NCBI GenBank assembly: GCA_964601505.1
Contig: CAZRNR010000001.1
Span: 1 to 64,000 of the forward strand
Origin: DRWZ01 sp964601505
Lineage (GTDB): Bacteria; Calescibacteriota; Calescibacteriia; Calescibacteriales; Calescibacteriaceae
Reading direction: 5' to 3'
DNA: 64,000 nucleotides
Part shown: positions 24,281 through 33,840 of the stretch, one piece after another
How the letters are laid out: each line of letters opens with the position of its first letter
How positions within the stretch are numbered: the stretch's first letter is position 1
The notes under the pieces: model-generated
Database searches by the model: none
What the model was told of the DNA's origin: nothing
The model's input: only the letters and a program-made list of their open reading frames with translations
Position numbers and translations under genes: made by a program

Positions 24281-25603
24281 ATGGTCAAGTTTCACGATAT
24301 TGTTGAAAAGAGAGAAAAGATATGTGTTATTGGTTTAGGATATGTTGGTTTGCCGCTTGCCGTAGCTTTATCAAAATATTTCACAGTTGTGGGTTTTGAT
24401 AAAAGTGAAAAGAGAATAAATGAATTAAAGTTAGGAATTGACAGAACTGGAGAAATTGCCAAGGAAGTTCTTAGAGAATCTAACTTGATTTTCTCTTTTG
24501 ATCCTGCAGTTATATCAGATTGTCGTTTTATAATTGTTGCTGTCCCCACGCCTGTAGATAAGATGAAAAATCCAGATTTTTATTTCCTCAAAAGTGCTTC
24601 CGAGACTGTTGGAAAGCATATGAAGGATGGAAGTATTGTCGTTTTTGAATCAACAGTCTATCCCGGTGCTACAAGAGAGATATGTGTCCCTATATTGGAA
24701 AAATCTAGTGGTCTTAAGTGGAAGAAGGACTTTTTTGTTGGATATTCGCCGGAGAGGATAAATCCGGGTGATAAAGAGCATACTATAGATAAGGTTGTGA
24801 AGGTTGTATCGGCTGATACTGAAGATACGCTTGAGGTTGTAGCTGGAGTTTATGGAAAGATAACTAAAGTTTATAAGGCAGAAAGTATAGAGGTTGCGGA
24901 AGCTGCAAAGGTGATAGAAAATATCCAAAGAGATATAAACATAGCTCTTATGAATGAGCTTTCTCTGATATTTCATAAATTAGGAATTGATATCAAATCT
25001 GTTCTTTCTGCTGCAAGAACTAAATGGAATTTTTTGCCTTTTGAACCAGGACTTGTTGGCGGACACTGTATTCCTGTTGATCCGTATTATCTCTCTTATA
25101 AATCTCTTGAGGTAGGGCATGTGCCAGAACTGATACTTGCAGGGCGTGGTATAAATGAACATATACCAATTTATGTGGCTCATGAGATCGTTAAGCTTAT
25201 GATAAAGAATAACAAGAAGGTTATGGGATCGAAAGTTCTGATTTTGGGAGCTACCTTCAAGGAAAATGTTCCAGATGTGAGAAACAGTAAAGTTTTCAGC
25301 ATAGTAAAGGAGCTTCAGGACTTTGGGGTCTCCGTATTTATATACGATCCGATTGCAGATAAGGAGGAGCTTATGAAGGATTATCCTGTCAGTGAATATA
25401 GATACAATATTGTTGAGAATATTCGGAATAAAGTTGAGTACGACTGTGTGGTTGCCGCAGTAAAGCACAAAGTTTTTTATGAGAACATCTCTTTTAAAAC
25501 CATAAAAGAAATATCAAATCCTCCACCTATATTTATTGATATAAAGGGTATATTTGATAGAAAGGAAGCAGAACAGAATGGAATATTCTATTGGTCACTG
25601 TAG
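24281..25603 (+). CDS. UDP-N-acetyl-hexosamine 6-dehydrogenase (TviB/WbpO/WecC-type)
   Basis: 440 residues of the UDP-glucose/GDP-mannose dehydrogenase family. The N-terminal Rossmann domain has VIGLGYVGLPLAVALSKYF, the central part has YSPERINPGD and a Lys in EAAKVIENIQRDINIALMNEL, and the catalytic Cys lies in GLVGGHCIPVDPYYL. Oxidation of C6 gives a UDP-hexosaminuronic acid for capsule or O-antigen. The GHCIPVDPYYL form with the TviB-like start favours UDP-GlcNAc/GalNAc/ManNAc over UDP-glucose. Its end overlaps the convergent MFS gene by 16 bp. With the UXS-like gene it suggests decorated surface polysaccharide, although the rest of a pathway is not here. Confidence 0.87.
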   Translation: MVKFHDIVEKREKICVIGLGYVGLPLAVALSKYFTVVGFDKSEKRINELKLGIDRTGEIAKEVLRESNLIFSFDPAVISDCRFIIVAVPTPVDKMKNPDFYFLKSASETVGKHMKDGSIVVFESTVYPGATREICVPILEKSSGLKWKKDFFVGYSPERINPGDKEHTIDKVVKVVSADTEDTLEVVAGVYGKITKVYKAESIEVAEAAKVIENIQRDINIALMNELSLIFHKLGIDIKSVLSAARTKWNFLPFEPGLVGGHCIPVDPYYLSYKSLEVGHVPELILAGRGINEHIPIYVAHEIVKLMIKNNKKVMGSKVLILGATFKENVPDVRNSKVFSIVKELQDFGVSVFIYDPIADKEELMKDYPVSEYRYNIVENIRNKVEYDCVVAAVKHKVFYENISFKTIKEISNPPPIFIDIKGIFDRKEAEQNGIFYWSL

Positions 25604-26733
25604 ATTTTCTTCCTATCGTTAGGCATAATTAATGATGCAATAAAAGCTAAACTTATAGAAATCAGTAAAAAGGTGAAATATTTTTTAGTTGATGATATGA
25701 ATGCCGATGCTGATAATGTTATTATTACCGCTATTATTCTGCTTACTAATCCGACGAAACTTGTTGCCCTTGCAAGATGCTCTGAACTGTGAAATCTTGC
25801 TATCCAATCCATTATTATTGGATATGCAGGCAACATCAGAAAACCACTAAAAGAAAGGAAAGAGAAGACTAAAATTCCATTGATTCTCACCATCATAACA
25901 ATGAAGATTAACCCTATTATCGGTATTATTGTCCTTAGGTATATTGTTCTGATATTGTTCTGGTTTATTATTTTGGGTATAAACATTATGCCTATTAGAC
26001 CAGCTATTATTGAGGCTCCAACAGATTTTCCAGCTATGTTTTCCAAACCCTCAGATTTTAGTACCGGTTCTAACCATGTAGCAAGATTATCAAATGTTGC
26101 TACCCCAAATCCTAAAACCGCTCCTATTATGTATAAATCTTTGCTTTTAGCTATGTAGCCTAATCCGAATTTTGTGGAGTCTCTGGAGTTAGGAATCACT
26201 GATGAGAAAATCAATATAGCTCCAACAACAGAGGCTATAGCGCTTGGAATAGCTAAAGCTTTTAAACCTCCTATCTCATATAGCTTGACACCTGAAAATA
26301 GAGAGAAAACTGCCCCACTATACATAGATAGGCTCAATGCAGAGATCACATCAGATTTTTTTTCTGGAAAAATTTTTGACGAAAATGGAACAAATGAGTT
26401 TATAATAAATGGTTGTCCAATTGCACCAAATATCTGAAATACAAGTATCCACCACCAATCGTTATGAATCAACCTACCTATGGAAGATATTGTTGTCATA
26501 AGCGTACCAAATGAAAACCACATGCGAAAATTTTTATCAAGAAGTATCCCAGATGGTATTGTCAGAATTAGAAAGAATAAAGGATATGTTATGGCTAAAA
26601 ATCCAACATTCTTTATCTCCGTATTCATATCTCCTGCAACTTTGCTGATCACTGGAGAATATGTGACCCATATTGCTTGTGATGAAAACGTCAAAAGTAT
26701 AAAACCTATTAGAGTTATTACCTTGTTTTTCAT
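25588..26733 (-). CDS. MFS transporter
   Basis: 381 residues with about 12 hydrophobic segments in two sets of six, the shape of the major facilitator superfamily. The start (FSSQAIWVTYSPVI) and the loop after helix 2 (PSGILLDKNFRMWFSFG) are in keeping with MFS and faintly recall the FLVCR group. The substrate is not predictable. The start ATG at 26733 has TAGGAT close upstream. The gene overlaps the dehydrogenase tail-to-tail. Confidence 0.8.
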   Translation of the reverse strand: MKNKVITLIGFILLTFSSQAIWVTYSPVISKVAGDMNTEIKNVGFLAITYPLFFLILTIPSGILLDKNFRMWFSFGTLMTTISSIGRLIHNDWWWILVFQIFGAIGQPFIINSFVPFSSKIFPEKKSDVISALSLSMYSGAVFSLFSGVKLYEIGGLKALAIPSAIASVVGAILIFSSVIPNSRDSTKFGLGYIAKSKDLYIIGAVLGFGVATFDNLATWLEPVLKSEGLENIAGKSVGASIIAGLIGIMFIPKIINQNNIRTIYLRTIIPIIGLIFIVMMVRINGILVFSFLSFSGFLMLPAYPIIMDWIARFHSSEHLARATSFVGLVSRIIAVIITLSASAFISSTKKYFTFLLISISLAFIASLIMPNDRKKIYSDQ

Positions 26734-27623
26734 TTCTATCCTATTTTTTAAGCATTACCTAAATTATTTTTCTTGGTTTTCTTCTTTATGAGTTTTATAT
26801 TTTTTGTCAAGGCTTTATCAAAATATCCCATCCCATATCTATACTTTCGCGGGAGCCACATTATTTCTCAGAAACCTTCTCTCTTTCGTTGATTTATTCT
26901 TAAATCAATGATAATTTAAAGCATTGGATGATTGATTAATGCTTGCCACTAATGTTGCAATATATCAAAGCAAGGGAAGGATGTGATACCGAAAGAACTT
27001 TAAAAGCGATATCATTTGGAGAAGGAATTCCTGAGGAAGAAAGAAATTCTAAAAAACATTCACCAGCTTTCTAAATTTTGCATTAAAGTCTTTTTGTGGT
27101 GTGGGAAGGAACTTTTATATTCCACGCAAGAGAGTTTTAGTATAAGAATTGGTAACATTCTTGAAAGGACAAGGGTTATTTTTGGGAGTTTGCCTTTTTG
27201 GTCAAATATTTTTTTATCCTTGAACTTCCTATAAACTGAGACCGCAAAGAAATAGAGCTTTTTACAAATTTTGAGATTTGCTGGCTGATAAGGAAAACTT
27301 TATAAAATTGAGAGAAGGAAATGTCAATAGGAAGTAGAAATGGATTGGATGAAGAAGATAGGAGAAATAGGAGAAATGGATGAGAAAAGAAGGGGATATA
27401 CTAGCATTTGTGGAAAGAGAAGGTGAAGGTGTAAAGAGTGTAATTTCAGACTAGGTTATGCTGTTTTCAGTTTGAAAATTCACCTATAGCATCGATAAAT
27501 TTCGGCGTGTGGTATATTAAAAAAGGAAAATCACACTTTAAAATAGTAAGTTGTTGAATGAAACAAATTACAACTTGGATTGATTTTAATCTTTTTCCTG
27601 AATAAGAAACAAAATTATTTTTT
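26734..27623. other. 890-bp region without a confident gene, possibly decayed
   Basis: Only short frames occur. One begins LMLQYIKAREGCDTERTLKA near 26950 and another has MDWMKKIGEIGEMDEKRRGY near 27340; both break after about 40 codons. The stretch 27290-27440 is purine-rich on the plus strand, unlike ordinary spacers here. It may be a dead gene or insertion. The promoter of the MarR-type gene should lie at its right end. Confidence 0.4.
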
Positions 27624-28196
27624 GTGTCTGAGAATTTTTCTATAGATGCAAAAATAATAAATGGTATTGAGAGGATTTCCGAGATAATAAGGTTAGCTTT
27701 GATAAAGGAGGGGATGAAATTTTCTCTTTCACCAACACAAATAAGGTTGATACAGTTTCTGATTCGCAGGGGACCTTTGAGTCAGTCTAAGATGGCAAGG
27801 GAGTTCGGTTTGGATAAGACAACTATAAACAAGTCTTTAAGATCTCTGCAGAGGAAGAGGATTGTGAAAGTCGTCAGAGATAAGTTTGATAGGAGATCTA
27901 AGAAAGTTTTCCTGACCAAGAGATTTTATTATTCATCTTCTGTGTTTCGTGCTTTAAAAAAATCTGTCGGAGAATTGAATGATTATCAGAAGGAATTGGT
28001 TTATCTTTTTATCTATAACTCTATTTTTGAGTTTTTCAAACAGGGATTTATAACATATCAGAGGATGTGCGCTAATTGCCTTTATGGCTCTTGGAAGGAT
28101 AATAGTTTTTACTGCGGGTATCTTAAAAAGTTTCTTTCGGTCAAAGACTTTATGATTGATTGCCCAGATTTTCTACCAAAGTTCAATTCGTATTAG
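27624..28196 (+). CDS. MarR-type winged-helix regulator with C-terminal Cys cluster
   Basis: 190 residues. Residues of about 30-110 form a MarR winged helix: LSPTQIRLIQFLIRRGPLSQSKMAREFG, recognition helix LDKTTINKSLRSLQRKRIVKV, wing RDKFDRRSKKVFLT. The C-terminal 45 residues hold four cysteines, CANC (about 154-157), one in FYCGYL and one in DCPDF. They could bind an Fe-S cluster or zinc and make the regulator redox- or metal-sensitive. I infer this; ordinary MarR proteins lack it. The start is GTG with no ribosome site. It precedes a TPR/transglycosylase cluster in the same direction with only 42 bp between, so it may regulate it. Confidence 0.75.
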   Translation: MSENFSIDAKIINGIERISEIIRLALIKEGMKFSLSPTQIRLIQFLIRRGPLSQSKMAREFGLDKTTINKSLRSLQRKRIVKVVRDKFDRRSKKVFLTKRFYYSSSVFRALKKSVGELNDYQKELVYLFIYNSIFEFFKQGFITYQRMCANCLYGSWKDNSFYCGYLKKFLSVKDFMIDCPDFLPKFNSY

Positions 28197-28238
28197 AATT
28201 AAGATAATTCGAGCATTGGAAATTATATTATTTTATTG

Positions 28239-30383
28239 ATGGTTAAGGCTTTTGTTCTTGCATTATTGTCTTTTGTTTTTTTGTATCCATTTTATCTGAA
28301 AGCTGATGAAAAGAAGGATATTGATTTATTTTTAACTAAATATAAACAAGCCGATGAGCTTTTGCAACAGGGAGACCTTCTAAACGCATATATAGCTTTC
28401 TCTACAGCTTATGATTACGCTTTGGATGATGAAGGTAGAAGTAAAGTTAGAGGAGTTATGGGAGATATCCTCTATAAGTGGGGAGATACTCAAGCGGCAG
28501 AATTTGTTTATAGGGAAGCTTATTTTCTGAATAGGGATAATAAGGAATTTCTAAAGAAACTTGTGATCTCAAAAATGGAGAACCTTTCTGATGACCTTTA
28601 CGATTTTTTCAAGCTAATACCAAAAGACCAGATAGATTCTCAGATAATGTATCACTATGGAAGGTATATTCTACTCAAGGAAAATAAACCCCGTGAAGCT
28701 TGTGATGCTTTTGATTCAGTCAGAAGGGAATCTGAATATTTCCCGAAAGCTTCTTATATGTGTGGTATAGCCATGCTTATTATGGGTGATAGAGATGAAG
28801 CAATTCGGAGATTTTCAAATGCATATTCTTTTTCTAAGGAAGGGGAAGAGATAAGAGAATTCTCTGCCTTAGCTATGGGAAGGATATATTCTGACATGGG
28901 AAGATTTCAAGATGCTTTGCCATACTACCTTTCTGTTACGAAAGATTCTCCACTTTTCTATGAAGCAAGATATGAGATATGTTGGATACTTTTTTCGCTT
29001 GAAAGATATAATGAAACCTCTGAATGTATAGCATATTTTCAGGGGGCCAAAAAGACATTTCTTACCAAGAGGTTGGAAGTGCTTGAAGCATTTTTACATA
29101 TGAATATAGACCTTGTGAGATCCTTTATTACATTTACCGCTATAGCTGATTATTCTGCTATGTTTCTGTCTAAAATAGTTGAGATACAAAATATGTCCCC
29201 TGTTTTCTGGAGAAAAGATTCTATAAAGTATTTCTCCTCAATTGAACCGAATATAAAATCTTGGATTGAATTTCTACCTGAATACAAGTTCTACAAGGAA
29301 AGAAAGGATTATATAGTTAATCTTAAGAAAGAAATAGAGGAAATCCTTGTCCAGATTGAAAAACTGAAGAGTGTTTCCGTTATAGTTGCTGATAGAACAA
29401 TAAAAAGATATTTTGAAGCCATATATAACATCCAGTCAAGAATACATAATGCTCTTTCTTATTTTATGTTAAAATCTCTTGGGCCTGATGAAAGAAGTGT
29501 CCTTTTAGGTCTTTTTTCTATCTTCGAAGAATTGAAAAATATGGATTTCAAAACAAGAGAGATGGCAGCTCTTGCTTCTTTGAACATATACAAAGTTGCT
29601 TCTGAAAAAGAATTTAGGAACTGGGAGAAAAAATATAATGCGTATAATGAATCTCTTAAATCTGTAATGAATGAATTAGAAAAGGTAGTTGATTTCCAAA
29701 AAAGGAATGCTGAGTATATAACTAAGATGGCAAATTTGTTTTCTTCAAGTTATGATGGTTCAAGTATATTAAATGATTTCATTTCTGCTTATAAAGAATC
29801 TAATAGTCTTTTTCTTAGCTATTCAGAGCTTTGGAAGCAGATAATATATGCTGCGATAAAGTATGTTGAAATTCAGGAAAAAAAACTGAAAGCCGTTAGT
29901 TCTGTGCTTGATAATTTCCTTGAATACCTTGAAGAATTTGAGGGAACATTTATGAGGTATATTTTTTTATTCCTGATAAAAAGAGAAGTTGAAAAGACTT
30001 ATGCCCTTGCCCGATATGGTTTTATAGAAACAGCATGGGTTATGAAAGAAAGGGAGACAGATATATTGGATAAATTGCATATGCTTCGCCTTGAAGAAGA
30101 AAACAAGCTGAGAGATAATTTCATCAATTTTTCCGAAGAGGTTAAATCAATAAAGGTTCAGGATGTTAGCGTTTCTGCAGATAGTGCTTTTGAAACTGAT
30201 TCTTTGCAAGCCATAGGTTATATAGATCAGGTAGATAATTTGATGACCAAATCCTTGAGTACGGTTTTTAGAATAAGCGGTACTTTTTGGAAAGAGCCAG
30301 AAAAAACTATACAGGAGTTGGTGGAAGAAAAGGAGAGAGAGAAGAGGAAAATCCTTGAAAAATTTGAGAGTATAGGGAGGTAG
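28239..30383 (+). CDS. Exported TPR protein of unknown function
   Basis: 714 residues from ATG 28239; a TTG one codon upstream is less likely. A signal peptide (VKAFVLALLSFVFLYPFYLKADE) is followed by tetratricopeptide-type helical repeats over roughly the first 280 residues (YIAFSTAYDYALDD, AEFVYREAYFLNRDN, GRFQDALPYYLSVTKDS). The rest is helical and rich in Glu/Lys, probably coiled coil. TATATT (28224-28229) lies 9 nt before ATG. The next gene, another long TPR protein, begins 6 bp after its stop. Probably periplasmic; perhaps a scaffold of an envelope machine. Confidence 0.7.
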   Translation: MVKAFVLALLSFVFLYPFYLKADEKKDIDLFLTKYKQADELLQQGDLLNAYIAFSTAYDYALDDEGRSKVRGVMGDILYKWGDTQAAEFVYREAYFLNRDNKEFLKKLVISKMENLSDDLYDFFKLIPKDQIDSQIMYHYGRYILLKENKPREACDAFDSVRRESEYFPKASYMCGIAMLIMGDRDEAIRRFSNAYSFSKEGEEIREFSALAMGRIYSDMGRFQDALPYYLSVTKDSPLFYEARYEICWILFSLERYNETSECIAYFQGAKKTFLTKRLEVLEAFLHMNIDLVRSFITFTAIADYSAMFLSKIVEIQNMSPVFWRKDSIKYFSSIEPNIKSWIEFLPEYKFYKERKDYIVNLKKEIEEILVQIEKLKSVSVIVADRTIKRYFEAIYNIQSRIHNALSYFMLKSLGPDERSVLLGLFSIFEELKNMDFKTREMAALASLNIYKVASEKEFRNWEKKYNAYNESLKSVMNELEKVVDFQKRNAEYITKMANLFSSSYDGSSILNDFISAYKESNSLFLSYSELWKQIIYAAIKYVEIQEKKLKAVSSVLDNFLEYLEEFEGTFMRYIFLFLIKREVEKTYALARYGFIETAWVMKERETDILDKLHMLRLEEENKLRDNFINFSEEVKSIKVQDVSVSADSAFETDSLQAIGYIDQVDNLMTKSLSTVFRISGTFWKEPEKTIQELVEEKEREKRKILEKFESIGR

Positions 30384-30389
30384 TGTGGC

Positions 30390-33300
30390 ATGAAAATTAT
30401 TTTTTTGCCTGTTTTCACTATATTGTTTTCCCTGATGCCTTTTTCTAATTATGCACAAGATAAGTTTCCTTCTCCTCAAACGAGTCCATATCAGAAGATT
30501 TCTTCCGGAATAAAAGATATTATATCAAGTTATGCTTTTGATCCTCCTTCTTACATTTATAGAAAATTGGAATATGATTCTGTTTATATTTTTGTTCAGA
30601 GATTTGAGAGGATGAAAACTATAATGCAGGAAATTGTGGAATCAAAACTTTTTTCTGAAACCTTACGTATATCTTCGTTTTTTTCCGAGAAGATGAGGCC
30701 GTTTGCAGAGCTTGAGGAAATGAGGAGAACTGAACTCATTTCATCTCTTCAAGGTTATCTGAAAGCTTTCCCGGATTCTCCTCTTACACCGTATGCTATA
30801 TTGCGTTATGCTGAACTTCTGTATGAAAAAATAAGCTACGAGTATATTGTCAATTATGAAAGATCTATGCTTGAAGGTAGTCCTCCGCCTCAGAAAGATT
30901 TCACCCCTGTCATAAAGATATATGAGGATTTCCTCAAAAAATATCCTAATTTTCCGAGAAAAGATGCTGTTTTGTATCTTGCAGGCTATGTTCTTGAGGA
31001 GATGGGAGAATCTTTAGATGCTGTAGAAAAATATTTTGAGCCACTTGCAAAAATAAGAATATCTCAATTTGCTCCAGAAGCTGCTATGCGTGTTGGAGAG
31101 TTTTGGTTCAATGCTGGAGATCTTGACAGAGCTGAAGAATTTTATATAATTGTTCTTGATTTTCCGAAGCATCCTCTCTATTCAAAAGCTCTGTTTAAAT
31201 TAGCCTGGACTTATTACCGTAAAGGCGAATATGAAATGGCTATAGATTATTTTTCAGAGGCTATAGATTCTTCTAAGGAAGAAGAGAAAAAAACCGGAAT
31301 TGTTCGAGAAGCAGTTGATTATCTTATAGCATCAATGGTCGAGATTGGTGGATCGGTTAATGTTCCAAAAAATCTCCTAGACAAGGCAGTTTCTGCTGTT
31401 CAAAAGGCATACGGAATAGATTCTGGGCAAGCTATGGTTATGCTTCTTGAAACTGAGGGTAAAACCTATTTGGATCAAGGAAAATATTTAGAATCAGTAG
31501 CTCCATTCAAAAGAGTTGTTGAGAAATTCTATATGAATCCCAGATCTATAATTTCTGCGTTTGGAATTTATGATGCTCTGAAAAAACAAGGAGATATAGA
31601 AGGCGCATCCGACTGGATGATTAAGATAGCACAAAGGTGGGGACCGAGATCTCAATGGGCTCAAGCAAATCCAGAAGAATATAGAAGGAATGCTTCAAAG
31701 ATAGAAAGTCAGCTCCTTGAGATCTCTCGATATTTCCATTCTAAAGAAAAATTTGATAAAGCAAAAGAAGGGTATACCCTTTTTCTTGATCTTTTCCCAT
31801 CCAGTGAGTTTTCAGCAGAGGTTCAATTCCTTCTAGGAGAGATATATTTCTCAAATGCGGAATACCTGAGTGCCTACAAATATTATAAAGCCAATGTGGA
31901 GAACGCATATGTTAGGCAAAATAAATTTCTTATAGACTCAGCATGGAATATGGTTCTTTCAGCAGATAAGGCTCTTCAATCTGGAGTAAAGGAGGCTCCA
32001 GAGTTGCTTAAGGAGGCATCATTTATGTTTGAGCGCCTTTTCCCTATGGATAGAAGAGTTCCAATTGCGCTTTATAAGGCAGCTCAGGTCCTTGGAAGAG
32101 AAGGAAAATCATCCGACGCCTTGCTTATACTTGAAAAAATAGTTGAAAGATACCCGGGAGCTGAAGTTGTTGGGGATTCTATCCTTGAGATCATAAAGAT
32201 ATATCTTGATATGGGAGATCTTGAAAAGGTTTTCAACTTTTCTCTTTCTGCAAGAAAAAGAAGAGATATTCTTAAGGATGAGGATATTGCATATATAAAT
32301 GATCTTGGCTCAAAAGCACTTTTTAAAATCGCCAAAAAGTATGAAGAAGAAAAAAATTATAAAGAAGCTGTTTCAAAATATTTTGACCTAGTTAGCCTGT
32401 TTCCTCAGTCGGATCTTTTAGATGATTGTTTCTATAACATAATTATGATAAAGCAAGATCTGAAGATTTACAACGATGTTATAACAATCTCAAAGATCTT
32501 TATAGATAGATTCCCTCAATCAGACTTCCTCTTTGACATAATTTATGTCAGAGCTATAGCTCTTGCTAACCTCTTTTATTTTGAAGATGCTATATCAGCA
32601 TACAAAGATATAATATCCATACTTGAGGGTAAGAAGAAGGAAGGCAAGATTTCCGATATACAAAAAGATATATTTAAGCAATCCGTAAAATCTCTGATAA
32701 GTATATATACCGGACTTGGAAAATTTGAAGAAGCTGCTATCTGGACACTCAGATATTACAATGAATTTAGTTCTGAGGAGAATAACCCAGAGGCTTTCAT
32801 ACTTTCTGCTGCTGACCTTTACTATGAATCTGGAAATTACAAAAAAATGATAGAACTTCTTGAAGATTTCATAAATAAGACAAGGCAGAAAACAAAGAAA
32901 AAATATACAGAGGACATAATCCAAGCAATTCACAAGATCTCCAAGATATATAAGAAATATCTTGAGGAATCCAAGGATCAAAAAGATAAAGCAGCTTTAC
33001 TTAAAAAGTATGAAGAATATTTGTCGGAGATAATAAAGGGAGCAAAAGATATTCCAGATAAAGGTTTGATAGTTAATGCATATTCTGAGGCATTATTTTA
33101 CTTTGCTCAAAAAACTTTCCAGGAGTATAAAAAGATACGATTTGAGAAAAGAGATAGTAAAAAACAACTTGCGGAAAAGCTAAAAAAGAAGACAGAGATG
33201 ATGAAGAAAGTTCAGTCTGAGATGACTGAGATTGCAAAGATGCTCGATCCATATTGGTCCTTTGCTGCTTTGTATTATATAGGAGAATCATATAGAGAAT

Positions 33301-33797
33301 TTGCCAATATGCTCATTGAAGCACCGATACCAAGTGAAATAGAATCAATAAGAGATCCTGAGGAAAGGGAATTAGCAATTGCTGTCTATAGGGAAGAGCT
33401 GGAAAAGCAAGCATTCCCTCTTGAAGATAGCGCGATGAAATATTTCTCGTCATCTATAGATAAGATAAAACAACTCGGTGTGAGAAACGAATGGACATCT
33501 GCTATTTTCAAAGCGCTCAAGGCAATTGACCCTCTTGCTCCAGTTGAAGTTGAGGATGATAGAACTGCAGATCTTGAGCTTGCTCTATCTATTAGAGCAG
33601 AAAAGCTTCCTCCCATTGAGGAAACTGAAAAACCTATAGCTATTGTCTCTGGAAACGAACAAACAGAAATATCAAAGCTTGTTGAATTTAAACAGCTTAA
33701 AGATTATCTCTCCACTATAGTATCTGGGAAGATTTTTTCGCCATATTTCGTTTATTCATACGATCAAAGATTTAAATTTATAAATCCGAATTTTTAA
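30390..33797 (+). CDS. Large exported TPR protein
   Basis: 1135 residues. A signal peptide (IIFLPVFTILFSLMPFSNYAQD) precedes a long array of TPR/Sel1-like helical repeats, many of BamD/YfiO style (YEDFLKKYPNFPRKDAVLYLAGYVLEE; YTLFLDLFPSSEFSAEVQFLLGEIYF; YFDLVSLFPQSDLLDDCFYNI). A charged helical segment lies around 860-950. GGGAGG 9 nt before ATG is a plausible ribosome site, and the gene is 6 bp behind the first TPR gene. Repeat arrays of this size act as protein scaffolds; the partner may be the outer membrane assembly or the neighbouring transglycosylase. Confidence 0.75.
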   Translation: MKIIFLPVFTILFSLMPFSNYAQDKFPSPQTSPYQKISSGIKDIISSYAFDPPSYIYRKLEYDSVYIFVQRFERMKTIMQEIVESKLFSETLRISSFFSEKMRPFAELEEMRRTELISSLQGYLKAFPDSPLTPYAILRYAELLYEKISYEYIVNYERSMLEGSPPPQKDFTPVIKIYEDFLKKYPNFPRKDAVLYLAGYVLEEMGESLDAVEKYFEPLAKIRISQFAPEAAMRVGEFWFNAGDLDRAEEFYIIVLDFPKHPLYSKALFKLAWTYYRKGEYEMAIDYFSEAIDSSKEEEKKTGIVREAVDYLIASMVEIGGSVNVPKNLLDKAVSAVQKAYGIDSGQAMVMLLETEGKTYLDQGKYLESVAPFKRVVEKFYMNPRSIISAFGIYDALKKQGDIEGASDWMIKIAQRWGPRSQWAQANPEEYRRNASKIESQLLEISRYFHSKEKFDKAKEGYTLFLDLFPSSEFSAEVQFLLGEIYFSNAEYLSAYKYYKANVENAYVRQNKFLIDSAWNMVLSADKALQSGVKEAPELLKEASFMFERLFPMDRRVPIALYKAAQVLGREGKSSDALLILEKIVERYPGAEVVGDSILEIIKIYLDMGDLEKVFNFSLSARKRRDILKDEDIAYINDLGSKALFKIAKKYEEEKNYKEAVSKYFDLVSLFPQSDLLDDCFYNIIMIKQDLKIYNDVITISKIFIDRFPQSDFLFDIIYVRAIALANLFYFEDAISAYKDIISILEGKKKEGKISDIQKDIFKQSVKSLISIYTGLGKFEEAAIWTLRYYNEFSSEENNPEAFILSAADLYYESGNYKKMIELLEDFINKTRQKTKKKYTEDIIQAIHKISKIYKKYLEESKDQKDKAALLKKYEEYLSEIIKGAKDIPDKGLIVNAYSEALFYFAQKTFQEYKKIRFEKRDSKKQLAEKLKKKTEMMKKVQSEMTEIAKMLDPYWSFAALYYIGESYREFANMLIEAPIPSEIESIRDPEERELAIAVYREELEKQAFPLEDSAMKYFSSSIDKIKQLGVRNEWTSAIFKALKAIDPLAPVEVEDDRTADLELALSIRAEKLPPIEETEKPIAIVSGNEQTEISKLVEFKQLKDYLSTIVSGKIFSPYFVYSYDQRFKFINPNF

Positions 33798-33827
33798 TAT
33801 TTTAGTGAAATTTTTGATGCGCGATTG

Positions 33828-33840
33828 TAAAATTTATATA
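33828..33840 (+). promoter_or_regulatory. -10-like box deciding the transglycosylase start
   Basis: TAAAAT (33828-33833) ends 7 nt before GTG 33841. It supports that start over the longer frame from GTG 33805, because the shorter protein begins directly with a lipoprotein signal. Confidence 0.45.

Noticed and set aside
27016..27234. 72-codon ORF in the spacer before the MarR gene
   Set aside because: No family likeness and no ribosome site; more likely part of decayed DNA.
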